A stretch of DNA of 64,000 nucleotides from Arbacia lixula (GCA_963669155.1 OZ022596.1:18525379-18589378), one strand, 5' to 3'; shown: positions 23,875-34,902, counted from the stretch's first letter. Notes: a model not told the origin generated them from the letters alone. Program-made: numbers and translations.

Positions 23875-26800
23875 TCTCCATATCTCCATATCTCCCCCAA
23901 CACCTTTTCTCTCTCTTTCCCCCGCGCCGTCCCTACAGGCACGGTGATTGGCGGCAGGGTATTCACTAGCTACACTGAAGATCTGACCATAGCTCAGGTG
24001 GGCATCTGGTCCGGGCTGCTCGGCTTGACCTTCATCGCCTTCGCGAACCAAACATTCGTCCTGTTCATCGGTAAATGCCTCATTCTCACGGTCGTGCGAT
24101 CCGTTACGAACGCCACGATTGTCATCCGTAGCTGATCGTGGAATTCTTAGCGGATCGTGGAATTCGTGATATGCTTAGTTCTCACTGTCGTGCGATCCGT
24201 TACGAACGCCACAATTGTCCATTCATAGCTAATCGTGGAATTCTGAGCGAGTCGTAGAATTTGTGTTATGCTTAGTTCACACTGTCTTGCAATCCGTTAC
24301 GAACGTCACAATCCCCCTCCCCTCCCCATAAATTCCCTCTTTTCTGTTTTTGGTGAAGAAATACATCTTTTTCATACAGTTTTGTATGTAAAAACGTGTG
24401 TCTAATGACATATCCAATGTATACTGGTATAGGTAGCATGGTATCTTATTGGGAAAATTAATTTTCAACAAAAAAGATACACAATGTTATGGGAAAGCAT
24501 CTCGCACGTGACGTCACAAAATCAAAATTTACATAAATCATAACTTTCTTATCCTTTTACGTTTTTTCATGAAACTTTCACTAATGCTACAGTTGTAATT
24601 TATTTTTCATGTCTGATTTTATTACAATGATTTTAACTCTACGGTAGACTTTACTTTTAACAATATATCCGTTAACAGGCATGCTACATGTAAGAAGAAA
24701 TATGATGGGGAGCAATGTGACATAAAGAATTTAATAGAACATCGTTTTGTGCACGTCATTTCCCATCATGCAGCTGCGATGCTTGGGTCCTTCCGCTTCC
24801 TGGCCTCTCCCGCGATGAGGTCACGTCTCTCTTCGCTAGCCGACAGCGACGAGCAGGGTGGGTAACGTCAGACCAAGGATGTTTAAGTACATTCCCTGGT
24901 CATTAGATTCATACGGGAGCCTTCATGTTAGAATCATTTTGCCATTATAATTATACCCCCCCCCCCTCCTGCTCAAATGCTACGTACCTTCGGTAATCAG
25001 GGATCTCAGTAAGTAGCCAAGGCTTTAGACGTAGAGTATCAGCCCGAATTCGTATACACATCGCGCCACGGAACTCGGCGCAACGATTCGTGTTGGTTGC
25101 GCGATCGCCGAGAATTGCCAGCCGTGAGAAAAGAATGTATACACGAATTTTGGCTGATAAAATGTGGCTAAAACCCAAGATTACTCAGTGAGCAAACGGA
25201 CATGGACGGATGCACATGAGGTTGAACCAATGATGTAATCCTGGTAGATGGTCCATGGTTGAACTAAGGATGTTTAGGTACATGGATATCCATCCCTTTC
25301 AACAAGGTTTGATTCCGCCACTTAATATTCATGACTAGCAGCTGCTCTCAACAATATGAGGCATACGCGATTGCGTTATGTTCACCTGGATTTTACAATA
25401 GGTCATACACATTCCTATACATGCATCCTTTCGCTGCTGAACTTTTAATTTTGTCTCTAAGTGTTTGTTATGTAGTTAATAAGGACAAGCGAATAAAAAA
25501 TTAATACTTTTGAGATGAAAATACTAGCTTGGGCGCAGCTGGGCACGTTTTTCATGTTACTGTCTGTAAGGAAAATATCTGAAAGTAACGTTCCATGCAA
25601 TTTTTTAATGGAATATGATGCGGAACATTGTGAAATTGAGACTTTTGCACTGCAACTTGATATCATGTTTAGAGCCTTTTTCCCATATTTTAATGATATT
25701 CCTCGATTGAATTTTTATAGATGCATCGTAGGTATTACATGTCACAACTGCGCAAGCATATGGGGTGAGGTATTCTCCCAAAGTCTTCTCCGCATCCGAT
25801 TTTGTTTATACGTCAAATCCAGGCAAAAATCATCCAGAGAATCGGCGGATTCGAACATGTGAGATCAAAGAGAAAATCTTTGTAAAGCGTTCTTTTGTTA
25901 CGAGAAGCAGAGAACAATTAATCTGAATTAATTAAACGGCTGCTGGCACTCCATGTGCTTAAACATCCTTGATCAGACCAAGGATGTTTCACCAATGGAT
26001 ATCCAGCTGCCGTTTGATTAATGCAGATTCATTGTACTGTCCTTCTAGTCACAAAAGAACGCATATTCACTTTGAACATATATGCCGAATTATGTTACAT
26101 TGACGTCATTAATGTATCGTCACACTCTCTATGGCAGGACTGGTGCTGGCATGCGCAAGCTGCGTGGAGAGCCTGGGCAATCTGATTGGTCCGTCACTCT
26201 TCAACCTCATCTACAGTCTCACTCTTGATTGGTTCCGCGGTTCCTCCTTCCTCGTCATGGCCGCCCTCTACGTTCCGCTGTCTGTGCTCATCGGGTGAGT
26301 CTCTTAAAGGGATAGTTCACCTTGAATTTGCTTTTTTCGATAAAAAGAAGGCACATGAAAGAAACATATGTTGCGTGCAGAATAATTACATGAATTGCCC
26401 CTTTTCTGTTTTTGACGTCGGAATTATTGTTTGGTATACAAGTATGTGTTTAAACATAATGATGTATAAAATGTCCAGGTAAAAAGCCAGGCCTACATAT
26501 CATTTTGAGAAAATGTACATTTTTGAAAAAGATTGTTCACAACATGATATGGGAGAGTACCTCGCACGTGACGTCACAAAATAAAAACTTAAAAATCTAA
26601 TAACTTTCTTTTCCTTTGACCGACTTTCATCAAACCTTTACCATGTTCACTAGTATGTTTCGTCTATGTGTCTCCTTTAATTGAAACCAAAATAATTTCA
26701 GGGTGAACTATCCCTTTAACCTTATCAGTATCATAGGTGACTGTAATGTGAAGTAAGCCATACGGGCTTTTCCTGGCTTGATACTGAGAGGGTTAAAACA

Positions 26801-28331
26801 GGGTAGCCCTTTTGCAAGTCAACAATGAAATAAAGATTATGAAAGTTAATAAAGACCACGGGCAATGGGAACAAAGCTGTATACTTCCCTCTCAATAATA
26901 GAGTTAGAAACTAATTTGTAGGGGAGTTACTAATTGCTAGATTTTGATTAGGTTTTGGACGGGTCGTGCCTGTACATAGCCTAGAGGCCGAGACCGCATT
27001 GAGCACACATTGCGGTTCTCCGCTCCTCACTGTCCGCGGTGATACGAACAGTTCGTGGACTGGCAGCGCCGCTGTCCGCTGCAATGAATGTCGACTACAG
27101 TATGTTTGCTATGAAAGAGCGCGTTTCAAACGGAAACAAGGATAGTTTTTCACTTTTCCTGAAAAGACTGGTACGTGAGGCCCCGACTGTGAGATTTTAT
27201 ACCCTCTTTTGGTAGGGTATACTGCTGATTTCTGCAGAGTTTCATGATTTTTTCAAATGGGCTTCCCTGTATTTAAGTCTCTCATTACCATTGCCTTTAG
27301 AATGTGTAAATGAAGCAATAGCGTTTTCAAATACCGGGTCTTTATGGGTTAACCCCTCCGGTTGCTAGTTACAAATGGGAGATGCGTGTGTTACGGATTT
27401 ACGTGGTAATTAAAATCTCACTAAAGTACACATCGTGGCCAATCTATGGGTATACGATGAAGCTTTGGTAATATTTGGTATACATTTTGAAGGGCGAAAA
27501 TATAGCTTAATGCCGGGAATCATCATTATCATAGTAGGCCGAACATCGTTATTATGATTTCAGTTTTTCATTCATTCTATATTATCGTAACCAGGAAAAA
27601 ATCTAATCCGTTTTTATACGTTCATACACTTCTACTTTACAGTTGATGTCTCTATATATGTATAACAAAACAATGGAGTGCATACTGCACTGATGTTCTG
27701 AAAACGATCCGCCATGATTTAAAAAAAAACATGCTATGATTCGTTGATATGCTTATTTTAGCACAGGCAACTGGGAGACACTGTAACGCGCGTGATTCCG
27801 TAAACCCCATTCAATCGTACACAAACCTCGTACGTCATGCGTGTTCGTCGGACTAGTCCAGCAATCTCCGAATGTGTCCGAAAATGTCCCAAAGTGACGC
27901 GAAGGCCGAAGTTAAAGTTTTCACGTTCGGAAATTCACAGTCTGCGACAGCGATATCACTGGATGCGTGCGTGCTGGACTGCTCACCGAGCTAGACGAAG
28001 CATTGCGCCGAACATCTAGCCTAGCTAGCTAGCCTGCCGCGCGGGCCGGGGGCGAATTGCTCACGAATACATGAATTACCAGTGGCTGGCCGCTTTAACC
28101 ATGCCCCTCAGAGCAGTTTATGTGTATACTGGTAACTGTTGCATTTTACATTGGTCATCATATTAATCTGATTACATATTTTCTCTGTGGCTCTGCAGGT
28201 ATTTTCAGTGGTCTACGTGGCTGTACAGGGCGCCCTCTGATGCTGAGTCTAGTGGATGTTCGTCTGACTGTGAGCATGGTGCACAGAGTCGTGATAGCAG
28301 TGGCAGCAGCACGCAGTGCAGACTACGCTAG
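21969..28331 (+). CDS. SLC46A: SLC46-family (proton-coupled folate transporter-like) carrier, 5 exons
   Basis: Join 21969-23028, 23939-24070, 24774-24857, 26138-26294, 28199-28331. All four introns are GT-AG and the frame stays open for 521 residues, close to the family's usual 450-500. The family comprises 12-TM major-facilitator carriers; vertebrate SLC46A1 moves folates with protons, while other members move other solutes. Visible: an acidic cytosolic N-tail (1-45); TM1 from VEPVVLLFY (49); a first extracellular loop with two Cys-region residues and an NAS sequon (101-103); the MFS motif GVWSDRSGRKR (140-150); GDFPCLLAICNAYLCD (190-205), typical of this family; further TMs to 350; RFLASPAMRSRL and DEQG across exon 3; and a final TM before the exon 4/5 junction. 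The tail is Ser/Cys-rich. The subfamily and substrate cannot be told from sequence. The last exon is the first unit of a tandem array. Confidence 0.9.
23029..23938 (+). other. SLC46-like intron 1
   Basis: Contains a C homopolymer near 23498-23518 and a (TC)n tract at 23820-23870 followed by three CCATATCT units. These pyrimidine-rich repeats lead directly into the exon 2 acceptor at 23938. Confidence 0.7.
23820..23870. repeat. (TC)n microsatellite in an intron acceptor region
   Basis: About 24 TC units, 70-120 bp upstream of the exon 2 acceptor (CCCTACAG). It forms part of an extended pyrimidine tract. Confidence 0.9.
23939..24070 (+). CDS. SLC46A: SLC46-like exon 2
   Basis: 132 nt, phase 1 to phase 1, between CCCTACAG and GTAAAT. 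It reads GTVIGGRVFTSY...FVLFI: a membrane segment and loop of the C-terminal half. It is immediately followed by a ~102-bp tandem repeat. Confidence 0.88.
24071..24310 (+). repeat. ~102-bp tandem repeat abutting the exon 2 donor
   Basis: Unit 1 begins within the donor (GTAAATGCCTCATTCTCAC). Units 2 and 3 begin ATGCTTAGTTCTCACTG (near 24172) and ATGCTTAGTTCACACTG (near 24274). All share GTGCGATCCGTTACGAACG or a one- to two-base variant. There are about 2.4 units. The exon itself is not copied. Confidence 0.85.
24345..24660. mobile_element. MITE family A, copy 6 (left end missing)
   Basis: Central 'TTCATACAGTTTTGTATGT' then CATCTCGCACGTGACGTCAC and the right arm ending in a weak match to the terminus. 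It lies in SLC46 intron 2. Confidence 0.6.
24774..24857 (+). CDS. SLC46A: SLC46-like exon 3
   Basis: 84 nt, phase 1 to phase 1, between CATCATGCAG and GTGGGTAACG. It reads AAMLGSFRFLASPAMRSRLS... and ends in DEQG. The Arg-Ser and EQG words are the conserved loop of this family, so this short exon is required even though no long open frame marks it. Confidence 0.87.
24903..25326 (-). mobile_element. Dispersed element, family K, copy 2 (inverted)
   Basis: Inverse copy of 4826-5312: AGATTCATACGGGAGCCTTC at the left and AAGGTTTGATTCCGCCACTT at the right. It lies in SLC46 intron 3 and includes the C homopolymer at 24957. Confidence 0.7.
25327..25879. other. SLC46 intron 3, no separate gene seen
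   Basis: A 115-codon open frame at 25515 starts MKILAWAQLGTFFMLL, which resembles a signal peptide. It has AT-rich composition, no recognisable domain and lies inside the intron, so I do not annotate it as a gene. Confidence 0.4.
25880..26063. mobile_element. Foldback element in SLC46 intron 3
   Basis: Ends AAGCGTTCTTTTGTTACGAG and GTCACAAAAGAACGC, with further inverse blocks (ACGGCTGCTGG / CCAGCTGCCGT, AAACATCCTTGATCAGACC / AAGGATGTTT). The hairpin centre is at about 25977. Confidence 0.7.
26138..26294 (+). CDS. SLC46A: SLC46-like exon 4
   Basis: 157 nt, entering phase 1 after CTATGGCAG and leaving in phase 2 at GG-GTGAGT. It reads LVLACASCVESLGNLIGPSL... through the last membrane segment (VMAALYVPLSVLIG). 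A TTAA MITE starts nine bases into the following intron. Confidence 0.9.
26304..26719. mobile_element. TTAA-flanked MITE, family A, copy 7
   Basis: Complete: TTAA-AGGGATAGTTCACCTTG to CAGGGTGAACTATCCC-TTTAA. The left arm is internally shortened; the right arm holds CTCGCACGTGACGTCACAAA. Insertion is immediately behind the exon 4 donor. Confidence 0.85.
26720..28198 (+). other. SLC46 intron 4, remainder
   Basis: Two CpG-richer patches at 26990-27140 and 27780-28070. The latter contains TAGCCTAGCTAGCTAGCC at 28017. A 60-codon frame at 27837 is not supported. The acceptor TGTGGCTCTGCAG precedes exon 5. Confidence 0.5.
28199..28331 (+). CDS. SLC46A: SLC46-like exon 5 (terminal, repeat-embedded)
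   Basis: Completes the Gly codon and reads GYFQWSTWLYRAPSDAE..., then a Ser/Cys/Gly-rich tail to TAG at 28329. It is the first unit of the 28199-29685 array, so the tail is either the ancestor of the array or an exonised repeat. The phase fits exactly (157-nt exon 4 leaves two bases). An earlier stop by read-through of exon 4 is the alternative. Confidence 0.75.
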
Positions 28332-29685
28332 ACAGCTGGGGGTTTCTGATGATGTCTTCTCTAGATGGCAGGTATCTTCAGTGGTTTGGACGGCTGTACG
28401 TACAGGACGCCCTCGAGTGCTGAGTCTAATGGGTATTCGTTGGAGTGTGAACATGATGCACATAGTCATGATAGTAGTTGATAACAGCACTCAAGACAGA
28501 CTACACTAGACGGCTTTGGGGAATCTGACGTCTGATCGCTAGATGGCAGGTATTTTCAGTGATTGCGCGGCTGTACAAACAGGACACACTCTCGTGCGCA
28601 AATTCGTCTGACTGTATGCAATGTGAACATAGTGGTGATAGCACCCTGGACGGACTACTAGACAGCTAGAAGCTTCTGATATCAGATGACAGGTATTTCT
28701 AGTGGTCTGATTTTCAGGACGCGCTCTAGTGCTGAGTCTAGATCCATATTCGTCTGACTAGGAGCATGGTGAACATGACCCCGGACAGACTACATTAGAC
28801 AGCTAGAGGCTTCTGACATCAGCTGACAGGTATTTTTAATGGGCTGCATGGATTTTCAGGACGCCCTCAAGTGCTGAATTTAGATCCATATTCGCCTAAT
28901 ATGAGCACGGTGGACATTATCATGATAGCACTGACAGTAAGAAGCTTCTGGCGTCAGATGGCAGGAAAAACTAGTGGACAGCCAGAGGGGCTGTACATAC
29001 AGGACGCCCTCTAGTGCTGAATCGAGTTCGTATTCGTCTGACTATGAGCATGGTGGACATGATCATGATAGTACTGATAGCACCCCGGGAAGACTACATT
29101 AGACAAAAAGAAGCTTCTGACGTCAGATGGTTCCTAGCACTTCTTGTGGACAGTCTGAAGGGCTGTACATAATAGGACGACCTCTATTTCTGACTGTGAG
29201 CATGGTTAACATAGCCATGATAGTAGTGGCAGCACCCCGGATAGCCTACGCGAGACAGCTAGTTTCTGACGTCAGGTGGTAGGTACATAGTGGTCTGCAG
29301 GGCTGTACATACAGGACACCCTCTAGTGCTGAATCTAGTTCCTATTCGTCTGACTATAAGCAAAGTGAACATAGTAGTGATAGCACGGTGCACCCCGGAC
29401 AGACTACATTAGACAGCTAGGAGCCTCTGACGTCAGATGGCAGGTACTTCTAGTGGTCTGCAGGGCTGTACATACAGGACGCCCTCTAGTGCTGAGTCTA
29501 GCTCATATTTGTCAGACTGCGAGCAAGGTGAACAGAGTTGTGACAACACTTCGAGTAGACTAGATTAGTTGGACAGTGGATGCCTCCCACGCCTTCTCAG
29601 GCTAGTAGGTATCTCCAGCGGTCTGTCTTGATGGACAGCTAGGTCGCCCTCTCCTGCCGAGTCTACTTCATTCGTCTAATATTGT
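28199..29685 (+). repeat. Ten-unit array of the SLC46 terminal exon
   Basis: Units start near 28199, 28372, 28550, 28693, 28830, 28964, 29131, 29283, 29443 and 29609 (about 134-178 bp each; the last is partial). Most begin after (G)CAG with GTATTTTCAGTGG or a variant and share GGCTGTACATACAGGACGCC, CTCTAGTGCTGAGTCTAG, TTCGTCTGACTGTGAGCA, GACTACATTAGACAGCTAG and TCTGACGTCAGATGGCAG. Unit 1 differs by a 4-nt gap in the CTGTACA block that keeps the long reading frame; later units stop early in the phase exon 4 would impose. Confidence 0.88.
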
Positions 29686-31081
29686 TAGCAATATTTATAT
29701 AGTAATGATGAAGCACGCCATGCCGCCTATGAACGTGGTTTTCATGCAATTACCAAAGATTATGTTATAAAAATTCTTCATTAAATAAAAATTATACTGG
29801 ATTAAAACAGAATCCGCTGTTCATCAGAACTACTTTTGAATTAAAAGTTATTTTCTTTCAAAGATTCGATCACAAAAAACATTTTGTGATAACACATACA
29901 GTATTGGATTCTGCAAATTTAACTTTTTAAGCAAAATACTTTGGTAAACATAATTATAGCCGGTCTGACAATGTAAAATATAAAGTGTCCAATATAATGG
30001 TATTTCAAAACAGTTGAAATCTTTATTTTCCCTTTATTATGTTAGCCCCCCCCCCCCCCCCCCCCGGCAAGTTCCTATGGCGGAGCATACCAAACATTAC
30101 AATAAAAAATACAAAAGCACACAATTAACCATCTTGGGTGCAGAATTGGGTTAAATATAATCAATAGCATAAAGAATGACGGTAAAATCTCTCACACGAC
30201 TTATTTAGAGAGTTGGGCTTCTCAATAAATCATGCAAAAATTAATTTATCAGCCATACATTCATTTATATATATTCATCTTTTATTTGTTTATCTATTTT
30301 GTTTGTTTTTACAGTGATTTTGTTTTATATATTTGTCTAAACTCCAAAACCACACATTACAACACGTCAATAACAATTTGATTATCGTTATTTTTTCAAT
30401 TAAAAACTAGGAAAATACATATTAACTATATGAGATGCTGAAACTGTTCCTGATGCATTTGTTAGAGTCAATGTGTTGACTACATCTATAATAGGCATGA
30501 GTTGAAGACTTGTCGGTTGTCAGTCAAAACAAACTTTACAAATATATGATGAGTATAAAATCACATCAACACATATGTATAATATATGTTGATTTCTATA
30601 CAAGCAAGAAAGGACTCATCTTCAACATAACTTTATAAAACTATGAAGGGTTTGGTTGAAATTTTTTTTCAAGAAATCGTATTTTTTTGTTCCGATGTAT
30701 TTCTCTTTGCTTTTTCACATCTTCATAGTCAGGCCCTAGTAACCATGGTAACCCATTATTTTTCAGTATGACATGAATTGTCGAAATGAACATATAATCA
30801 ATAGTATAGTTGTTCATGTACTTTAATATTACACGGTATATGTTATATTAGAAATACATTTTAAGAGCATGCAAACACATTTTGGGGGGTTAAGTATACA
30901 AGCTCAGGGTGATTTTTTACCTTTCGAAAAAAGGGAAATCGGGTCACTAAAGCCCATTTATCTATACCCTGAACATGTAAAATATATAGATGATACAAAA
31001 ATGTCCCCAAATTACCTAATCACGTTACAATGGCAAGAACTTGGACACTACTATCTGCAGGACATTATTTGTGTCCAGCTA
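29686..31081. other. SLC46 3' flank, no gene seen
   Basis: AT-rich, with a C homopolymer near 30045-30065. A 71-codon frame at 30869 is unsupported. Confidence 0.45.
29784..29789 (+). terminator. Candidate SLC46 poly(A) signal
   Basis: AATAAA about 100 bp after the array ends. If it is used, the nine extra units form the 3' UTR. Confidence 0.4.
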
Positions 31082-31424
31082 TAGACCATTTCGTAATTAC
31101 ACCATGGTCGGACAATGCACTGAATAAATACTACTAGACTGCTTACTGGGATTCTTTTTCATGAAGTTGTGTTGGATGATGGATGTAAAGACATTTTACA
31201 GTGTGCTCGGAACAACAATAGAAGCAGATGCACATGGTGGAATGTTCTTTCACTACCTTCTCAGAGCTGAATAGCTGTTGCCATATTTGCATGATAATAG
31301 ATTGAAATGTGGTTGACTATCTAATGAATTCCCATTTTTACTCTGTGAGTTTGGAAAATTACCTGAGGTCATTTACTAAAAGCAATAATCTGCTCATGCG
31401 CAATGCAATTACGAAATGGCTTAT
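31082..31424. mobile_element. TIR element related to family H
   Basis: Ends TAGACCATTTCGTAATTAC and GCAATTACGAAATGGCTTA. The terminal words resemble family H but the interior is different. Confidence 0.55.
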
Positions 31425-31999
31425 TGTTATGTATGATGAGTAATACACGAGCAAATGTGGACTTCAGTAGGGGCATCATAGGCTACACCACTGTTTTATT
31501 AGAAGTTTTATTTTTGTTTCAATTCTAAATAACAAAACCGAAGAGATTTATTCTTCTTACGTTGTTAAGACCTGCATCGTAAGTAATAGTCACTGGGCCG
31601 ATTAATGATTGGCTGCACAAAAATTGATATCCAAATGTATCTTTTATGATGAAACAATGTAGGTATTTATGACATACAATACGATACAATATAGGAACAT
31701 AGTTAAGACAAAGTAATGCTCATAATAAGGCTCTAAACCCATTAATAGGAAGACAGCCAATGAGTTTTGAGTATTTACAGATGTTTACATAGTTACAATG
31801 TGATTGATAAAAATTGCAGTAACTGGATATAATTTGCATAATTTCTATTACATATAGTGTAGTATTTATTGTAACTTTGCCACTTGATATACTGATTATA
31901 TTATTTTGAAGGATTTTACATCAAATTCATATGTTGCTATTTTCTTGTGTCGAGTACATGTATATTTCTTTGCAAGGAGACAGACAGAAGAGATTAGTA
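31425..31999. other. No gene seen
   Basis: AT-rich with no exon or clear repeat. Confidence 0.4.
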
Positions 32000-32008
32000 T
32001 TGAGTGTG

Positions 32009-32075
<67 letters not shown>
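32000..32075. repeat. (TG)n microsatellite
   Basis: About 35 TG units with occasional TGCG. It produces long Cys/Val and His/Thr frames that are not genes. Confidence 0.95.
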
Positions 32076-32076
<1 letters not shown>

Positions 32077-32261
32077 GGAGAGAGAGGGAGAGAGAAGTAT
32101 TTGAGTTGGTACATCAGATTCATATCTTTTCTTTTTCTTGTGCCGAATATCTCTCTTAATAAGAAGATAGAGAGAGAAAGGGAGAAGAGAGAAAAAGGGT
32201 GAGAAAGAGAGAGACCTCGTAATGTGCAGGGGTGGGGTCGGAATGGAAATGTTAGAGAACG

Positions 32262-32273
32262 AACGAGAGAGAG

Positions 32274-32318
<45 letters not shown>

Positions 32319-32324
32319 GAGTGA

Positions 32325-32366
<42 letters not shown>
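32262..32366. repeat. (GA)n microsatellite
   Basis: About 100 bp of GA with GTGAGA variants. A G homopolymer follows near 32503-32517. Confidence 0.95.
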
Positions 32367-32369
<3 letters not shown>

Positions 32370-32597
32370 CAACGCTACTAACATGACTAAAAGGGTAACA
32401 GTTCAACAGGGGAAAGGGTGAGAAAGAAAGGGGGTTGGGTGAAAAATAGGGAGTAGGGGGAGAACAATGCTGAATAGGTGAAAGTGAAAGAGAGACAGAA
32501 ATGGGGGGGGGGGGGGGTAAGGTGGGGGATACTGGTGAAAAGGGGGAAGGAGGGGTGGGGCGTAGTATGAAAAGAAATGTCAGAAAAATTTAATGGG

Positions 32598-32815
32598 CAC
32601 GCAGATAGCAAAATATCTGGGGCCCATATGGGCTAGATATGGGTTGATCTGGGCCTGGATATGGGTCCCATATCGGCTGCCCATATGGGGAGCATTTGGG
32701 CCCACATGGGCCCCATTTGGCCCATCTGGGACACATTTATATTTATTATTATATTTTTATATTTTGCACCGTACACCCCGTCTGGGGCCCATATAGGCTA
32801 AATGTGCCCCCAAAA
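32598..32815. repeat. GGGCCCATATGGGC-type minisatellite
   Basis: Short palindromic words of the form TGGGCCCATATGGGC, with GGGCCCACATGGGCCCCATTT variants, repeat irregularly. An unrelated AT-rich insert lies at 32735-32765. Similar motifs are, from memory, widespread in marine invertebrate genomes. Confidence 0.8.
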
Positions 32816-34520
32816 ATGGAGGAATGATATTTCGCATGAATAATCATACTTGGATAGGCTACATACAAACACCTAATCCTTATCCTTTCCTATCTTATCC
32901 TACACGATCCTATCGTATTCCTCAGTACATTCACTTTCATAATATTAACTTTAAAAAAATATTGGTTTACAATTAAAGATGGACATTTTTTTGTAATTAT
33001 TGTTGTCTGAACTCAATTATTTTTCAATTCATTTTTTTAAGAACATCAGGAAAATCCTCTATTCGTGTTCATGCGTGTATCTATTGTTTTGCTTTGAGTG
33101 AAATAAAGTTGAATTTAATCTAATTGAATTGGACACATATCACATTGAATAATCACCAAGAAGCATGGCTCATTGATATTTCAAACACGGTGTACATGTT
33201 TTATTAGGTCATTGCAGCACAAACGCACAGTAGCATTCATTCATCGTCATCATGAAATAAGAAATAAAATACGCATGGATAATAGCTATTTATAGATTCC
33301 ATCTCACAAGTCCTTTGCTATCAGCGAGAAAAAGACAACTTCTACTGATACTTTTGTTTCAGGAAAATAAGACATACATGCACATTTCAGTACGTAAACA
33401 AATTCGCAGATTTAGCAAAATGTTACATATTAGGCAGTTTCTATGGAAACTGCTTGTACAATAACGCAATCTAATGTACAAATGATAGCTTGCCAAACGT
33501 TAGTTTTTTTCAACCCGTTGAACAAGCAAGAGAAGCAACATTTTGATTTTTTCGTTTAAATCTCGTATCCCTAAAATAGCTACAGCCAATCACGCACAAT
33601 TACGTCATCATGATCATGGGCGAAACTAGGTCATATCAACACCGCCCTCTACGGGATTTGTGGGTACATTATTACTCGTGCAAAAAAAAAGCCTCCAATG
33701 GTACAATAGTACATGTAGCTATATTGAGGACTGAATAGTGTTCAAATGAATCCCCTAACATCTTTGAGAACAGAATTGAATAATCTGACTACAAAACTAG
33801 GGTAAACCAATTTCTTGGTGTTGATATTTGTCAGATAAAATATGAATATTAAATATCTAAATAAAATAGAAATGTTAAACATCTATTAAAAAACAATATC
33901 TACATGAAATAACTACTCAATACACCGATCGTGCAATGCCATAACTATGGAGAGCCATGCGTAAACAAATAAGATAAAACCAATTGACATAATACTTGGT
34001 ACGTCACATTATAATACATGTATATGTATTCGTAATATGTTGCAAACACATACATGTAGACTCATTAAATGAACAATAATTTAAGAATGGCCAACAAGTG
34101 TTATGATAGGTTCACATTTTAGTGCAGTACAAACTGAAGCATATTTTATTCTAACAAAATATTACTTTGGTTTGACAGGACAGGAGTAATCAGTTTACCG
34201 TTCTCCCTACATTCAGGACCATGCTATATATGTAAGAAGGGCATTGCTACTGCTTTTTACTGCCAAAATGAAATTGAAAATGTTGACTGATGGCCATCCA
34301 TACACATGAAACATTACAAGCCTAGCAAGTTGTTACGCTGCAATCAGATACATTATTTTGTTAGCAAGAAGGAAGGCTAGAGAAATTTCAAGAATATGGG
34401 TACTGGTTGGTACCTTAACCCTGAAGGAACCACACTTGTTCTGGACTGGGGTGCCCCTCCAATGCCTTAAAACATCAAGCATGGCCCCTCGTGCCCACAG
34501 CTACTCTTGAAGAAACACAT
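32816..34520. other. No gene seen
   Basis: AT-rich, with no exon. It could lie in the far 3' region of CRK. A minus-strand AATAAA-like word occurs at about 33198, but linking it to CRK is speculative. Confidence 0.35.
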
Positions 34521-34902
34521 ATACTGCCCTACTATGACAAAAGGAAGCAACTAACAAAAGAGACTTTTCTTGTAAGTGAGCAAAATCTGTCTGTCACTGG
34601 CATTGTCATCAGTGCAACACCACATCATGTTAGTTTGAATATCTTGCAGCAAGATGAACATTTCTTGTCCAGATTTTGCCTATACAGTTGGGCCTGAGAT
34701 CAACGTCACAGCTGATTGCAATCTATTGCAATCAGACTGCAGTCAATGTATGGAGATGAATGCATTTGATTGCAATCAGCTGTGACGTTGATCTCAGGCT
34801 CTACTGTATGTAGGGAATGTTGGGTACAATCTAAGAGTACCAATAACCCAGATTTGAGTGATTTGTCATTTGCTTCCTTTTGTCAGAGTAGGGCAGTATA
34901 GT
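34521..34902. mobile_element. MITE, family O, copy 2, with nested palindrome
   Basis: Ends CTGCCCTACTATGACAAAAG and TTCCTTTTGTCAGAGTAGGG. It matches 15219-15455 read on the other strand. A second foldback (34692-34803) interrupts it. Confidence 0.7.
34692..34803. mobile_element. Small foldback inserted in family O
   Basis: Arms GCCTGAGATCAACGTCACAG and CTGTGACGTTGATCTCAGGC are exact inverses and continue as CTGATTGCAATC / GATTGCAATCAG. It is absent from copy 1 of family O. Confidence 0.75.

Noticed and set aside
23646-24135. Frames running through the (TC)n tract into SLC46 exon 2
   Set aside because: The real coding starts at the acceptor at 23939; upstream translation is repeat-derived, and the part after 24070 (KCLILTVVRS...) is intron, since exon 3 at 24774 continues in phase with conserved residues.
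25515-25862. 115-codon frame with a signal-peptide-like start
   Set aside because: Inside an SLC46 intron, AT-rich, with no domain or splice signals; likely chance.
27837-28019. CpG-rich 60-codon Arg-rich frame in SLC46 intron 4
   Set aside because: No splice sites fit the exon 4 to exon 5 phase, and the direct junction gives a clean frame.
31896-32421. Long frames rich in His/Thr, Cys/Val and Ser/Leu
   Set aside because: They arise from the (TG)n and (GA)n microsatellites.
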